In this document: piece after piece, positions 35,043 to 43,563 of the stretch
Layout of the letters: each line of letters starts with the position of its first letter
How positions within the stretch are numbered: position 1 is the stretch's first letter
Assembly: GCF_048571125.1 (NCBI RefSeq)
Contig: NZ_CP182343.1
Coordinates: 1,984,001 to 2,048,000, forward strand
DNA length: 64,000 nucleotides
Source of the DNA: Arcobacter siniprincipis
Lineage (GTDB): Bacteria > Campylobacterota > Campylobacteria > Campylobacterales > Arcobacteraceae
Direction: 5' to 3'
Notes under the pieces: generated by a model
What the model was told of the DNA's origin: nothing
What the model saw: the letters and a program-made list of their open reading frames with translations, nothing else
Databases searched by the model: none
Made by a program: the position numbers and the translations under genes

Positions 35043-35792
35043 TTATTTAAACCACTTCTTATAGATTTTTTCATATGTATTATCTTTTGTAATTTCAGTA
35101 AATAATGAATTTAACTTTTCTTTTAGGTTTTCATTATTCTTTTTTAATGCTATTGAGTATCTAATTGTACAAATAACATCACTTAATATTCTAAATTCAT
35201 TTTGGTGACTTTCAACTTGCTCTTTTGCCCATGTTGAACCAGCAGTAACAGCATCAATATTATTAAAAGACAAAGCTTTCGTTAATTGTGGATATTGAGA
35301 AAAACTAATTGTTATTACATTTGGTTGTATCTTTAACAAATTATTTAAATAATTTGTTCCTTTTAAAGAACCTACATGCATATTGTTCATCTCTTTTAAG
35401 CTATTTACACTATTCTTACTATTTAATAAAATAACTTGTTCGTCCAAATAATAGGGTTTAGTAAAAATTATATTTTTATTACTTTGTTTATCTTCTATCA
35501 TTCCTGCAAAAAGAATATCCAAATTATCATTTAAAAGCATTCTTTCTTTATTGATAGAATTAACCTCTATAAATTGAACTCTCAATTCTAGTTTATTCAT
35601 CATAATTTTTATTAAATCAATATCGAAACCATCTAGCCTACCATCATTATTTATAAAACCAAAAGGTTTATAATCATATTTGACTCCAACTCTTATATAT
35701 CCATCATCAAGAATATCTTTTAAATCTTTCGAAAAAGAACATTGAACTATCAATACCAAAATTATAAAACTTTTCATAATGTATGTTTGCAA
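35043..35792 (-). CDS. Periplasmic solute-binding protein (SBP_bac_3 type)
   Basis: A 249-residue secreted protein of the amino-acid-binding (family 3) type: Gly-Tyr-Ile-Arg-Val-Gly-Val near the mature start, Pro-Phe-Gly-Phe and Leu-Asp-Gly-Phe-Asp-Ile-Asp-Leu, then Asp-Ile-Leu-Phe-Ala-Gly-Met, and a second-lobe Gly-Ser-Leu-Lys-Gly-Thr-Asn segment. The start is a TTG at 35792 with AAGGA seven bases upstream; an internal ATG at 35777 would give a more classical signal peptide but lacks a well-spaced site. No ABC permease or ATPase genes are adjacent, so it may be a sensor or chemotaxis ligand-binding protein rather than a transporter part. Confidence 0.8.
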   Translation of the reverse strand: MQTYIMKSFIILVLIVQCSFSKDLKDILDDGYIRVGVKYDYKPFGFINNDGRLDGFDIDLIKIMMNKLELRVQFIEVNSINKERMLLNDNLDILFAGMIEDKQSNKNIIFTKPYYLDEQVILLNSKNSVNSLKEMNNMHVGSLKGTNYLNNLLKIQPNVITISFSQYPQLTKALSFNNIDAVTAGSTWAKEQVESHQNEFRILSDVICTIRYSIALKKNNENLKEKLNSLFTEITKDNTYEKIYKKWFK

Positions 35793-35927
35793 AATTCATT
35801 CCTTATTATCCAATTATTAAATTTATCTTAAATAATTTAATTCATTATAATATACTTTTGCTGAATTATCTTTAGAATTTAAACTTTTTTTAGTTATCAT
35901 TCCTTTTTACTTTTTTAAGGATCTTAT

Positions 35928-36656
35928 TTGAAAATTTTATTAGCACTTTTTATATTTTCTATTTCACTTTTCGCTGCTGATAATTTACCAGTAATAAATC
36001 TTTCAATTGCATCAATAGATCAACCTGCACAATTTGTAAAAACAATAAATATTGCTATTATTCTTATACTGTTAGCAATGGCTCCAACTTTGCTACTAAT
36101 GGTGACAAGTTTTACAAGACTTATAATTGTATTATCTTTGTTAAGACAAGCAATGGGACTTCAACAAGCTCCTCCAAATCAAATCGTAATATCTATGGCA
36201 CTTATTTTAACTATATTTATTATGGAACCATATGCTAAAGTGTCCTACAATGAAGGTGTTAAACCTTATATGGAAGAAAAAATTGGATATGAAGAAGCTT
36301 TTACTAAAAGTGTAAAACCTTTTAAAGAATTTATGATAAAAAATACAAGAGAAGAAGATATTGCTCTTTTTTATCGTATAAAAAAAGAAAAAAATCCTAA
36401 AAATATAGATGATGTCTCACTTACTCTTTTGATGCCTGCATTTATTGTAAGTGAACTAAGAACAGCCTTTGAAATAGGTTTCTTAATATTTTTGCCTTTT
36501 TTAGTTATTGATATTATTGTTGCATCTATTCTTATGAGTTTAGGTATGATGATGTTACCTCCTGTAATGATATCCTTACCTATAAAGGTTATCTTTTTCA
36601 TTATAATTGATGGTTGGCAACTTATTATTGGGAATCTTGCACAATCCTTTAAATAG
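35928..36656 (+). CDS. fliP: Flagellar export apparatus protein FliP
   Basis: A 242-residue FliP with signal peptide (about residues 1-17) and four membrane helices in the usual 1+3 arrangement: Ile-Leu-Leu-Ala-Met-Ala-Pro-Thr-Leu-Leu-Leu near residue 52, Thr-Ser-Phe-Thr-Arg, Arg-Gln-Ala-Met-Gly-Leu-Gln-Gln-Ala-Pro-Pro-Asn-Gln near residue 85, and the C-terminal Ser-Leu-Gly-Met-Met-Met-Leu-Pro-Pro. FliP with FliQ and FliR forms the core export gate of the flagellar type III system. FliQ and FliR are not in the window. Confidence 0.96.
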   Translation: MKILLALFIFSISLFAADNLPVINLSIASIDQPAQFVKTINIAIILILLAMAPTLLLMVTSFTRLIIVLSLLRQAMGLQQAPPNQIVISMALILTIFIMEPYAKVSYNEGVKPYMEEKIGYEEAFTKSVKPFKEFMIKNTREEDIALFYRIKKEKNPKNIDDVSLTLLMPAFIVSELRTAFEIGFLIFLPFLVIDIIVASILMSLGMMMLPPVMISLPIKVIFFIIIDGWQLIIGNLAQSFK

Positions 36657-36767
36657 AATTAAAACACTCCTTCTCAAAAACTTAATCTTAATCTTAAATA
36701 AATAAATAATAGTATTTTTTTGTTCGATTATAAATAATAAGTAACTTTATTATAATATTAACACTAT

Positions 36768-36796
36768 ATTAATATAATATAAAATTAATATAATAT
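36768..36796 (+). repeat. Direct repeat upstream of chemoreceptor gene
   Basis: The 13-mer ATTAATATAATAT occurs at 36768-36780 and again at 36784-36796, a 16-base period. Each copy contains a TATAAT-like core. It lies about 40-70 bases before the chemoreceptor start, so it could be overlapping -10 elements or simple AT-rich duplication. The rest of 36657-36835 holds nothing else recognisable. Confidence 0.5.
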
Positions 36797-36835
36797 TGTA
36801 TTAATCTAAACATTTAGTTCCGAAGGGGAGAGACA

Positions 36836-38743
36836 ATGAAAGATCTAACAATAAAGACAAAGACTCTAGCACTTATTACTATTATAATTATTATTATGTC
36901 AATAATAATTTCTCAAATAGCAATTTATGAAATAAATACATTAACCCAAGTACAAGCTAATCAATTTAAAACCAATGAATATAAAAAGAGAACAGAAGAA
37001 CTAAAAAAACAAATTGAAGTTATTAGTAATCTTATTTCTCAATATGAAAAAGAGTATAGAGACGAAGGAAAGAAAAAAATAATAGATAAGATTAGAAATA
37101 TAAGATATGGTAAAAATGGATATTTCTGGATTACTAATACAAATATGGAAATGGTAATGCACCCTATTAATTCAGCTCTTGAAGGAAAAAACTTAACAAA
37201 AGATGTTGATTTTGTAAATAATAAAGTTTTTGACCAAATGAGTAAAATAATTAAAAATAAAGGTGAAGGAAGAATAGACTATGAATTACAAAAAGCAAAT
37301 GATTCAGAATCAATTGCAAAGTTTTCTTATATCAAATTGTTTAAACCTTGGGGATGGATAATAGGAACGGGAACAAATGTAGATGATGTTGAAAATACTA
37401 TTTTACAAATGAAAACACAAACGAATGATCAAATAAGTGCAATCATATTAAAAGTATCAGGATTTACTCTACTCACTGTTATTATTTCTTATATTTTAGT
37501 AATATTTGCATTTAACAATATTGTTAAAAAACCATTAGAATTATTTAAAGATAACTTTAAAAGATTTTTAGATTTTATTACAATGATTGATAATAAATAT
37601 ACACCATGTGAAGTTAGTACTTCTGATGAAATAGGAGAATTAAATTTATTATTAAATGAAATAGCACTAGAAATAGACAAAAAATTAAAAGATGACATAA
37701 GAGTTATGGGAGAAGTTGTACTAACAGCAGACAAAGTTGAACAAGGTATTTATAAATGTAGAATTCATGGAAATTCTGAAAATCCAATGATATTAACATT
37801 AAAAAATACATTAAATAAAATGTTAAATATTCTTGAAAAGAATATGTCAAATGTAAAAGAGACTTTAGATGAATATATAAATGGAGATTTTAGAAATAGA
37901 GTTATTATACATGAAAGTTTAAAAGAAGAAATGCTTGCAGTTATGACAAGAGTTAATGGACTAGGTGATGCATTAAGTCAAAGTGCAAAAACTAACTTAA
38001 CAAATGGACAAGCCCTAGAAAAAAATTCTTATAATCTAACTAAATCTATGGAGAACCTAGCAAATAAAGCTACTGACCAGGCAGCTTCATTGGAAGAAAC
38101 AGCTGCAGCAGTAGAAGAAATAACATCAATCACTAGAAGTAATGCAAGCAATGCTTCAAAAATGTCAGAATTAGGTAAAACAGTTAAAATGTCTGTTTCA
38201 AAAGGACAAGAGCATGCAGCAAATACAGCCTTAGCAATGGAAGAAATAAATGAAAAAGTTTCTGCAATCAATGAAGCTATTAATATTATTGATCAAATTG
38301 CATTCCAAACAAATATCTTAAGTCTAAATGCAGCAGTTGAATCAGCAACAGCAGGAGAAGCAGGAAAAGGATTTGCAGTAGTTGCACAAGAAGTAAGAAA
38401 TTTAGCTTCACGAAGTGCAGAAGCAGCCCGTGAGATAAAAAACCTAGTTGAAGATGCAAATAATAAAGCCATTGAAGGTAAAAAAATATCAGATGGCATG
38501 ATTACTGATTATCAAGAATTAAATGAGCACATAACAAAAACAATTCATATAATAGAAGATGTTTCAGATGCTTCAAAAGAGCAAATGAATGGAATCGAGC
38601 AAATTAATGATGCAGTAGGGAAACTTGATAGTGTAACACAAGAAAATGCAAGTGAAGCAAATAAGATTAAAAATATATCAAGTGAAGTTTCAAATATGGC
38701 AAATGACTTAGTAGAAGATGCAAAAAATAAAAAATTTAATTAA
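36836..38743 (+). CDS. Methyl-accepting chemotaxis protein with Cache sensor
   Basis: A 635-residue chemoreceptor. Membrane helices lie at about residues 10-30 and 205-228. The periplasmic domain has the single-Cache (sCache_2) hallmark Gly-Lys-Asn-Gly-Tyr-Phe-Trp-Ile-Thr-Asn and Met-His-Pro, then Leu-Phe-Lys-Pro-Trp-Gly-Trp-Ile-Ile-Gly-Thr-Gly. The signalling tip (Gln-Ile-Ala-Phe-Gln-Thr-Asn-Ile-Leu-Ser-Leu-Asn-Ala-Ala-Val-Glu) is near residue 490. A HAMP-like region and an additional linker precede it. sCache_2 domains often bind short organic acids. A GGGGAG ribosome binding site precedes the ATG. It is followed after nine bases by a PAS-only gene. Confidence 0.93.
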   Translation: MKDLTIKTKTLALITIIIIIMSIIISQIAIYEINTLTQVQANQFKTNEYKKRTEELKKQIEVISNLISQYEKEYRDEGKKKIIDKIRNIRYGKNGYFWITNTNMEMVMHPINSALEGKNLTKDVDFVNNKVFDQMSKIIKNKGEGRIDYELQKANDSESIAKFSYIKLFKPWGWIIGTGTNVDDVENTILQMKTQTNDQISAIILKVSGFTLLTVIISYILVIFAFNNIVKKPLELFKDNFKRFLDFITMIDNKYTPCEVSTSDEIGELNLLLNEIALEIDKKLKDDIRVMGEVVLTADKVEQGIYKCRIHGNSENPMILTLKNTLNKMLNILEKNMSNVKETLDEYINGDFRNRVIIHESLKEEMLAVMTRVNGLGDALSQSAKTNLTNGQALEKNSYNLTKSMENLANKATDQAASLEETAAAVEEITSITRSNASNASKMSELGKTVKMSVSKGQEHAANTALAMEEINEKVSAINEAINIIDQIAFQTNILSLNAAVESATAGEAGKGFAVVAQEVRNLASRSAEAAREIKNLVEDANNKAIEGKKISDGMITDYQELNEHITKTIHIIEDVSDASKEQMNGIEQINDAVGKLDSVTQENASEANKIKNISSEVSNMANDLVEDAKNKKFN

Positions 38744-38752
38744 GGAGAGAAT

Positions 38753-39157
38753 ATGTCAGCTGGAAAAGAAATAGTTTTAGATAAATCTGCTTTCTTAGTG
38801 AGTGAAACTGATGAAAAGGGTATCATTCGATTTGCAAATGACACCTTTTGTAAGATTGCAGGATATACACTTGATGAACTTATTGGGCAACCTCATAATA
38901 TTGTTAGAAATAAAGAAATGCCTAAAAAAGCTTTTAAATCTCTGTGGGAAAAAGTTCAAAATGGAGATATTTGGACAGGTTATGTAAAAAATGCAACTAA
39001 AGATGGAAACTATTATTGGGTTTATGCAACAGTATATCCTTTTAAAAGTTGTAATGGCTCAAAGGGATACCTTTCTTGTAGAAGAAAACCCTCAGAAAAA
39101 GAGATAGAAGAAATTGAAAAACTATATTTTATTTGGAATAAAGAGGAGGGAAAATAA
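38753..39157 (+). CDS. PAS-domain protein, CetB/Aer-like
   Basis: A 134-residue single PAS domain of the Aer/CetB type: Asp-Glu-Lys-Gly-Ile-Ile-Arg-Phe-Ala-Asn-Asp, Ile-Ala-Gly-Tyr-Thr, and Pro-His-Asn-Ile-Val-Arg-Asn with Met-Pro, followed by Trp-Thr-Gly-Tyr-Val-Lys-Asn and Tyr-Tyr-Trp-Val. In Aer these segments bind FAD. It has no membrane or signalling part of its own, so it must act with a partner. The chemoreceptor gene nine bases upstream is the obvious candidate, similar to the split CetA-CetB energy taxis receptor of Campylobacter jejuni. Confidence 0.85.
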   Translation: MSAGKEIVLDKSAFLVSETDEKGIIRFANDTFCKIAGYTLDELIGQPHNIVRNKEMPKKAFKSLWEKVQNGDIWTGYVKNATKDGNYYWVYATVYPFKSCNGSKGYLSCRRKPSEKEIEEIEKLYFIWNKEEGK

Positions 39158-39251
39158 TGTAATTTTATTATAAGTTTATATTATAATTTGTTTTAAATTA
39201 TTTTAATATTAAAGGAGATATAATGCCCTATTTTAAATAAGGAATAATTAT

Positions 39252-40601
39252 ATGTATAAACTTTTAATCCCTTTACTAATCACCTCACTTTCTCTATTTT
39301 CTAAAGAGGTTACATTTGATGAGGCTTTAAACTTATTACTTAAAAATAATAAAGAATTAAAATTAAAACAATTAGATATTAAAGAATCTCATGCAATATT
39401 AGATGAGATATCTGCAAATAATTATGGAGCATTAAATTTTAAAGAGACTTATACAAATACAAATCATGCAGGTTATGCATTTAATTCAAAACTAAGTTCG
39501 AGAAAAGCTACCTTTGGAGATTTTGGATTTAGTTCATATGAAGGTCCTAATTCTATTAAAGTTGCTCCTAACGATTTAAATTATCCAAAATCTACAGAAA
39601 ATTATGAGACAAAATTAACTTATGATATTCCTTTATTTACTGGCTTTAAAATTTCTAATTCAAAAGATATAGCAAAACTTCAAATTGAAGCAAAAAATAA
39701 AAAATATAAATATGATCAGAAACTTCTAACACTAGAATTATTGAGAGCTTATAATGCTTGTGTTGCAGCAAAAGAGTATTTGAAGTCTACTCAAAAAGCA
39801 AAAAAAGAAACTACTTCTTTTGTAAATTTTACAAATGAAATGCATAAAGAAGGATTAGTTACAAAAATAGATCTAAATGAAGCCCAAGTACAAGACTTAA
39901 ATACAAATGTAAGATTAAAAGAAGCACAAAATAAGGTATCTCTTTCTCTCTCTTATTTGAGTTTTTTAATAGGTGATGATATATCGGATGTAAAAAGTTT
40001 TGAAGAAGTAGGTATTTCAAAAATTGATTTAAAAAGTATTCAAAAAGAAGCTATAAATAAAAGAGAAGATTTTAAATATATTGATTTAAATGTAAAATCA
40101 TCAAAGAAAAATATAAAAATAGTACAATCAGATTATTATCCTAAAATTGATGCACATATAGAATATGGATATAGTAATGATAAATTAAAAAATTTTGATG
40201 AAACACAAGATTTTTACTTAGCAAAAGTTCAATTAAATATGAAAATATTTGATATGACAAGAGAATCAAAACTAGAACAAAGTAGAATTAAATATAATAA
40301 ACTGATGATACAAAAAGCACAGGTTGAAGACTCTATTAAACTTGAGATAAAACAAAATTATTTGAATTATTTATCAAATCAAGAAACTTTGACAGAAAAA
40401 TTAAAAGCTTTATCTTTAGCAGAAGAGATTTTACAAAAAGCAGAAAATATGTATAAAAATAAGCTTATTAAGATGACAGATTTATTAATACACCAAGCAT
40501 CTTTACAAAAAGCAGAAGCTGAAGTAATTATGTCAAAATTTGACCTTACTTTTATAAAAGCAAAATTAAAACTTTCAATAGGAGAGTCTTTATCAGAATA
40601 A
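39252..40601 (+). CDS. TolC-family outer membrane efflux protein
   Basis: A 449-residue outer membrane factor. The signal peptide covers about residues 1-17 (ending Leu-Phe-Ser). The body is long coiled-coil helices of the OEP repeat type, with Thr-Phe-Asp-Glu-Ala-Leu-Asn-Leu-Leu-Leu near the start of the mature form and a second copy of the helical pattern in the C-terminal half. It forms trimeric periplasm-spanning exit ducts in other bacteria. No inner-membrane pump or membrane-fusion protein is next to it. It precedes the TPR/barrel and FecR genes on the same strand with a 123-base gap, so cotranscription is uncertain. Confidence 0.9.
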   Translation: MYKLLIPLLITSLSLFSKEVTFDEALNLLLKNNKELKLKQLDIKESHAILDEISANNYGALNFKETYTNTNHAGYAFNSKLSSRKATFGDFGFSSYEGPNSIKVAPNDLNYPKSTENYETKLTYDIPLFTGFKISNSKDIAKLQIEAKNKKYKYDQKLLTLELLRAYNACVAAKEYLKSTQKAKKETTSFVNFTNEMHKEGLVTKIDLNEAQVQDLNTNVRLKEAQNKVSLSLSYLSFLIGDDISDVKSFEEVGISKIDLKSIQKEAINKREDFKYIDLNVKSSKKNIKIVQSDYYPKIDAHIEYGYSNDKLKNFDETQDFYLAKVQLNMKIFDMTRESKLEQSRIKYNKLMIQKAQVEDSIKLEIKQNYLNYLSNQETLTEKLKALSLAEEILQKAENMYKNKLIKMTDLLIHQASLQKAEAEVIMSKFDLTFIKAKLKLSIGESLSE

Positions 40602-40724
40602 TAATATAAAATTATTACTTTAAATTATTTTTAATCTATTCTTATTATTTTCTTAAGAAACAATAATATAATATAAAGATTAAATAAAATATAATAGATA
40701 AAATCTACTAAAAAAAGTTCTATT

Positions 40725-42041
40725 ATGATAAAAAAGCTATTATTCTTAACACTTTTATTAACATCCTTTTTATTAGCTAATAAGGCAGTTACTTCTTATG
40801 ACCAAGCAGTAAAACTGTTTAATGAAAAAAACTATGAAAAAGCTTACAAAATATTTCTTTCTTTATCAAAAAATGATTTGGAAAACCAAAATCTAAACTT
40901 CTATCTTGGAAGATGTGAATATGAACAAGGGAAATATGATATAGCAATAAGTTATTATGAGAGAATACTTTTTGCTCAACCAAATAATTTAAGAGCAAAA
41001 ATAGAAATAGCCCAAAGTAATTTGATGCTTAAAAACTATACTCAAGCAATAAAAGACTTTAATGCTGTTTTAGTAAATGCAGATACTCCACCAGATGTAA
41101 AAAAAAGTATTGAAGAAAGACTTGCTTACATAAAACAAACTATGCAAAAACACTTTATAAGTGGAGCTTTAGTATTTGATTTAAGTTATGATTCAAATGT
41201 AAATAACTCAGCAACAGCAGGTGAATACTCAGTTTTTGTACCCCAATTAGGAACTGATTTAAAATTATCAAATGATACAAAAGAAGAATCAGATTACTAT
41301 TATGATGCAATTGCTGTTATAAACCATGTATACAGATATAATGAAAAGTTTTCTTTAAATAACAATCTTGTAGTTTATACCCAAGATTATGATACTAAAA
41401 AAAATAGTAATATTGATGTTATATCATTTACTTCTACTCCTACTTTTTATAAAGAGGAAAATAAATATAGTACTGGAATAGGAATAGATTATGTTAGATA
41501 CAATGACAAAGACTATTTAAAAAACTATAACCTAATACTTTCAAACTCTCATATCTTTACTCAAACAACTTTAAATGATATTACTTTTAAACTAAGTAAA
41601 AAACTCTATGACCAAGAAGAAGATAAACAAAAAAGTGCTTATGTATTTGATTTAACAAATAGCTTAAAATATAAAACAGAAAACTTTGGACTTTTTACTT
41701 TAGATACTTCATATAGTAAAGAAATAGAAATATATGAACAAAGAACAGATGTAAGTAAAGAATCATTTGAAATAGGTTTAGAAAATAGTTTAGCTTTACC
41801 ATATAAATTTAATCTAAACACAAATATAAATAGTAAAAAAGTAATCTATAGAGATACTGATGTTAACTTTCTATCTAGAAGAGTTGATAAGATAAATAGT
41901 GTCTCACTTGGAATAAGTAGACCCTTAAGAAAAAACTTACTCTTTGCCTTAAAAGCAACAGCTACAAACAATATATCAAACCAAGCACCCTTTGATTATA
42001 AAAAACAAGTTATTAAATCTTCATTGATTTATACATTTTAA
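40725..42041 (+). CDS. TPR plus outer-membrane barrel protein, Slam-like
   Basis: A 438-residue secreted protein with signal peptide (residues 1-18). Residues about 25-140 are three tetratricopeptide-like repeats (Ala-Val-Lys-Leu-Phe-Asn-Glu-Lys-Asn-Tyr, Cys-Glu-Tyr-Glu-Gln-Gly-Lys-Tyr-Asp and similar). From about 145 to the end there are alternating polar/hydrophobic strands beginning Leu-Ser-Tyr-Asp-Ser-Asn-Val-Asn and ending Leu-Ile-Tyr-Thr-Phe, with the terminal Phe of outer membrane barrels. TPR followed by a barrel is the Slam (surface lipoprotein assembly modifier, DUF560; type XI secretion) layout. Family membership is inferred from architecture only. The FecR-domain gene follows nine bases later. 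Confidence 0.68.
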   Translation: MIKKLLFLTLLLTSFLLANKAVTSYDQAVKLFNEKNYEKAYKIFLSLSKNDLENQNLNFYLGRCEYEQGKYDIAISYYERILFAQPNNLRAKIEIAQSNLMLKNYTQAIKDFNAVLVNADTPPDVKKSIEERLAYIKQTMQKHFISGALVFDLSYDSNVNNSATAGEYSVFVPQLGTDLKLSNDTKEESDYYYDAIAVINHVYRYNEKFSLNNNLVVYTQDYDTKKNSNIDVISFTSTPTFYKEENKYSTGIGIDYVRYNDKDYLKNYNLILSNSHIFTQTTLNDITFKLSKKLYDQEEDKQKSAYVFDLTNSLKYKTENFGLFTLDTSYSKEIEIYEQRTDVSKESFEIGLENSLALPYKFNLNTNINSKKVIYRDTDVNFLSRRVDKINSVSLGISRPLRKNLLFALKATATNNISNQAPFDYKKQVIKSSLIYTF

Positions 42042-42050
42042 GGATTTAAC

Positions 42051-43532
42051 ATGAAAAAGATACTTTTATTACTTTTTATACTTATTAGTTTTTCCTTTGC
42101 TAGTATAGGACAAATAACAGCCTTAGTTGGTGATGTTAAGATATCTAGGGATTCAAATACTATCTTAGCTAAACTTGGAGAGAAATTAGAAAAGAATGAT
42201 GTTATAAATTCTTCTAAAGGTTCTAAAGCTCAAATTACCATGAATGATAATACTATTATTACTATTGGACAAAATTCTACGTTAAATATCTTTGATTATG
42301 TTTATGATGAGAGTAAACCAAAAGACTCTAAGGCTAGTTTTGGGTTTATTAAGGGGTCTTTTAAGTCTATTACGGGAAAGATTGGGAAAATAAACAAAAA
42401 GAGATTTAAATTAAAAACAAAATCTGCTTCTATTGGTATTAGAGGAACTACTATTATTGGGAATCAACAAATCATTATTTGTACTGATGGTGCTATTAGT
42501 GTAACTGCAAATGGAGTGACTGTAGATGTGGCAAAACAAGAGTTAACTAGAACTCTACAAGGTGAGGCTCCTACTCCTCCTGAACCTTTGAAACAAGATA
42601 CTTTAGATAATTTAGAACAACAAACTGGTGGTGGCAATAATGATAATACTCCACCTCAAAATGATGATACTCCACCGGAAGCTCCTCCTGTTATAAGTAG
42701 TACTCCACCTAGTGATCCTCCTAAACCGGACATTCCTACAACAACTACTACTATTAAAAAAGAGCATTCTACTTTATCTAATTTTAGTACTCTAGGATAT
42801 GTAAATACAATAATTAAGGATGGTTCTACTTTTAAATCTTTTAAAAATGGAGAAATGGGAATAAAAGACTTTGACCCAAATATACAACCAACTCAAAATA
42901 ATACTAAGCCTCAAATAGGTAGTTCTTCTCAAATAAATATTGATAATAAAAAAATATATAATTCTACACTAAAAGAAGATACTAGCATTGATTCATTAAC
43001 TGATCAAAATAATGATGCATACTTATCATGGGGAGAATGGGAAGGAACAGTTGAAGGTGTAACTTATACAGGAGGATGGATTGCAGGAACAAAAACTGCA
43101 AAAAGTATTGTAGATAATTTAATTAAAGGGGTAAATGATACAGTAAATTTTTATGGAAATGTTATTCATGGTGATATATATGATGGGACAAGTACACATG
43201 AATATGAGATAGACTCAGCTAGTGAGGTAGATTTTGCATTTGATTTTGGTGGAGGAAGTAGCTCTTTTACAGGAAGTATGAACTTAATATATACTAATAA
43301 TTCCCAACAAACTATTACTTATAATATAGCTATTGGAAATAATGGAATCGTAAACTCATCAGGTTTCTCTTCATCTGATTTAACTCATAATTCTAACAGT
43401 ATAACGGGAAATGTAAATGGTTCATTTTATGGAACTGAAGAGATTAAAGCAATAGGTGGAAAATTTAACTTTGAAGATGGTGTAATAAAAGGAAGTGGTT
43501 TATTTAAAGCTATAGAAGGTACTCGGCCATAA
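42051..43532 (+). CDS. Secreted FecR-domain protein with TbpB-like C-terminal barrel
   Basis: A 493-residue protein with a classical Sec signal peptide (about residues 1-17, no lipobox). Residues about 20-165 form a FecR-type domain (Gly-Asp-Val-Lys-Ile-Ser, Thr-Ile-Gly-Gln-Asn-Ser, Gly-Ile-Arg-Gly-Thr). A Pro/Thr/Asn-rich linker (about 175-240) follows. The C-terminus (about 330-493) is strand-rich, with Gly-Ser-Phe-Tyr-Gly-Thr-Glu-Glu-Ile and Ala-Ile-Gly-Gly-Lys-Phe-Asn-Phe then Gly-Leu-Phe-Lys-Ala, resembling the C-terminal 8-strand barrel of TbpB/Slam cargo. This matches a surface-exposed substrate of the adjacent Slam-like protein. It is not a FecR sigma regulator: there is no membrane helix or sigma factor gene. 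Confidence 0.7.
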   Translation: MKKILLLLFILISFSFASIGQITALVGDVKISRDSNTILAKLGEKLEKNDVINSSKGSKAQITMNDNTIITIGQNSTLNIFDYVYDESKPKDSKASFGFIKGSFKSITGKIGKINKKRFKLKTKSASIGIRGTTIIGNQQIIICTDGAISVTANGVTVDVAKQELTRTLQGEAPTPPEPLKQDTLDNLEQQTGGGNNDNTPPQNDDTPPEAPPVISSTPPSDPPKPDIPTTTTTIKKEHSTLSNFSTLGYVNTIIKDGSTFKSFKNGEMGIKDFDPNIQPTQNNTKPQIGSSSQINIDNKKIYNSTLKEDTSIDSLTDQNNDAYLSWGEWEGTVEGVTYTGGWIAGTKTAKSIVDNLIKGVNDTVNFYGNVIHGDIYDGTSTHEYEIDSASEVDFAFDFGGGSSSFTGSMNLIYTNNSQQTITYNIAIGNNGIVNSSGFSSSDLTHNSNSITGNVNGSFYGTEEIKAIGGKFNFEDGVIKGSGLFKAIEGTRP

Positions 43533-43563
43533 AGTGGCTAAAGGTCAAAGACCATCGCCACTT
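43532..43563. terminator. Compound hairpin between convergent genes
   Basis: AAGTGGC (43532-43538) pairs with GCCACTT (43557-43563), and inside it GGTC-AAA-GACC (43543-43553) forms a second stem. The element joins the ends of the FecR-domain gene and the convergent acetyltransferase and extends into the latter's last codons. It lacks a T run, so it is a likely 3'-end or cruciform structure rather than a classical terminator. Confidence 0.5.

Noticed and set aside
42051..43532. FecR-type anti-sigma regulator of iron uptake
   Set aside because: The protein has a signal peptide instead of a membrane-spanning regulator layout, and no sigma factor or TonB receptor gene is adjacent.
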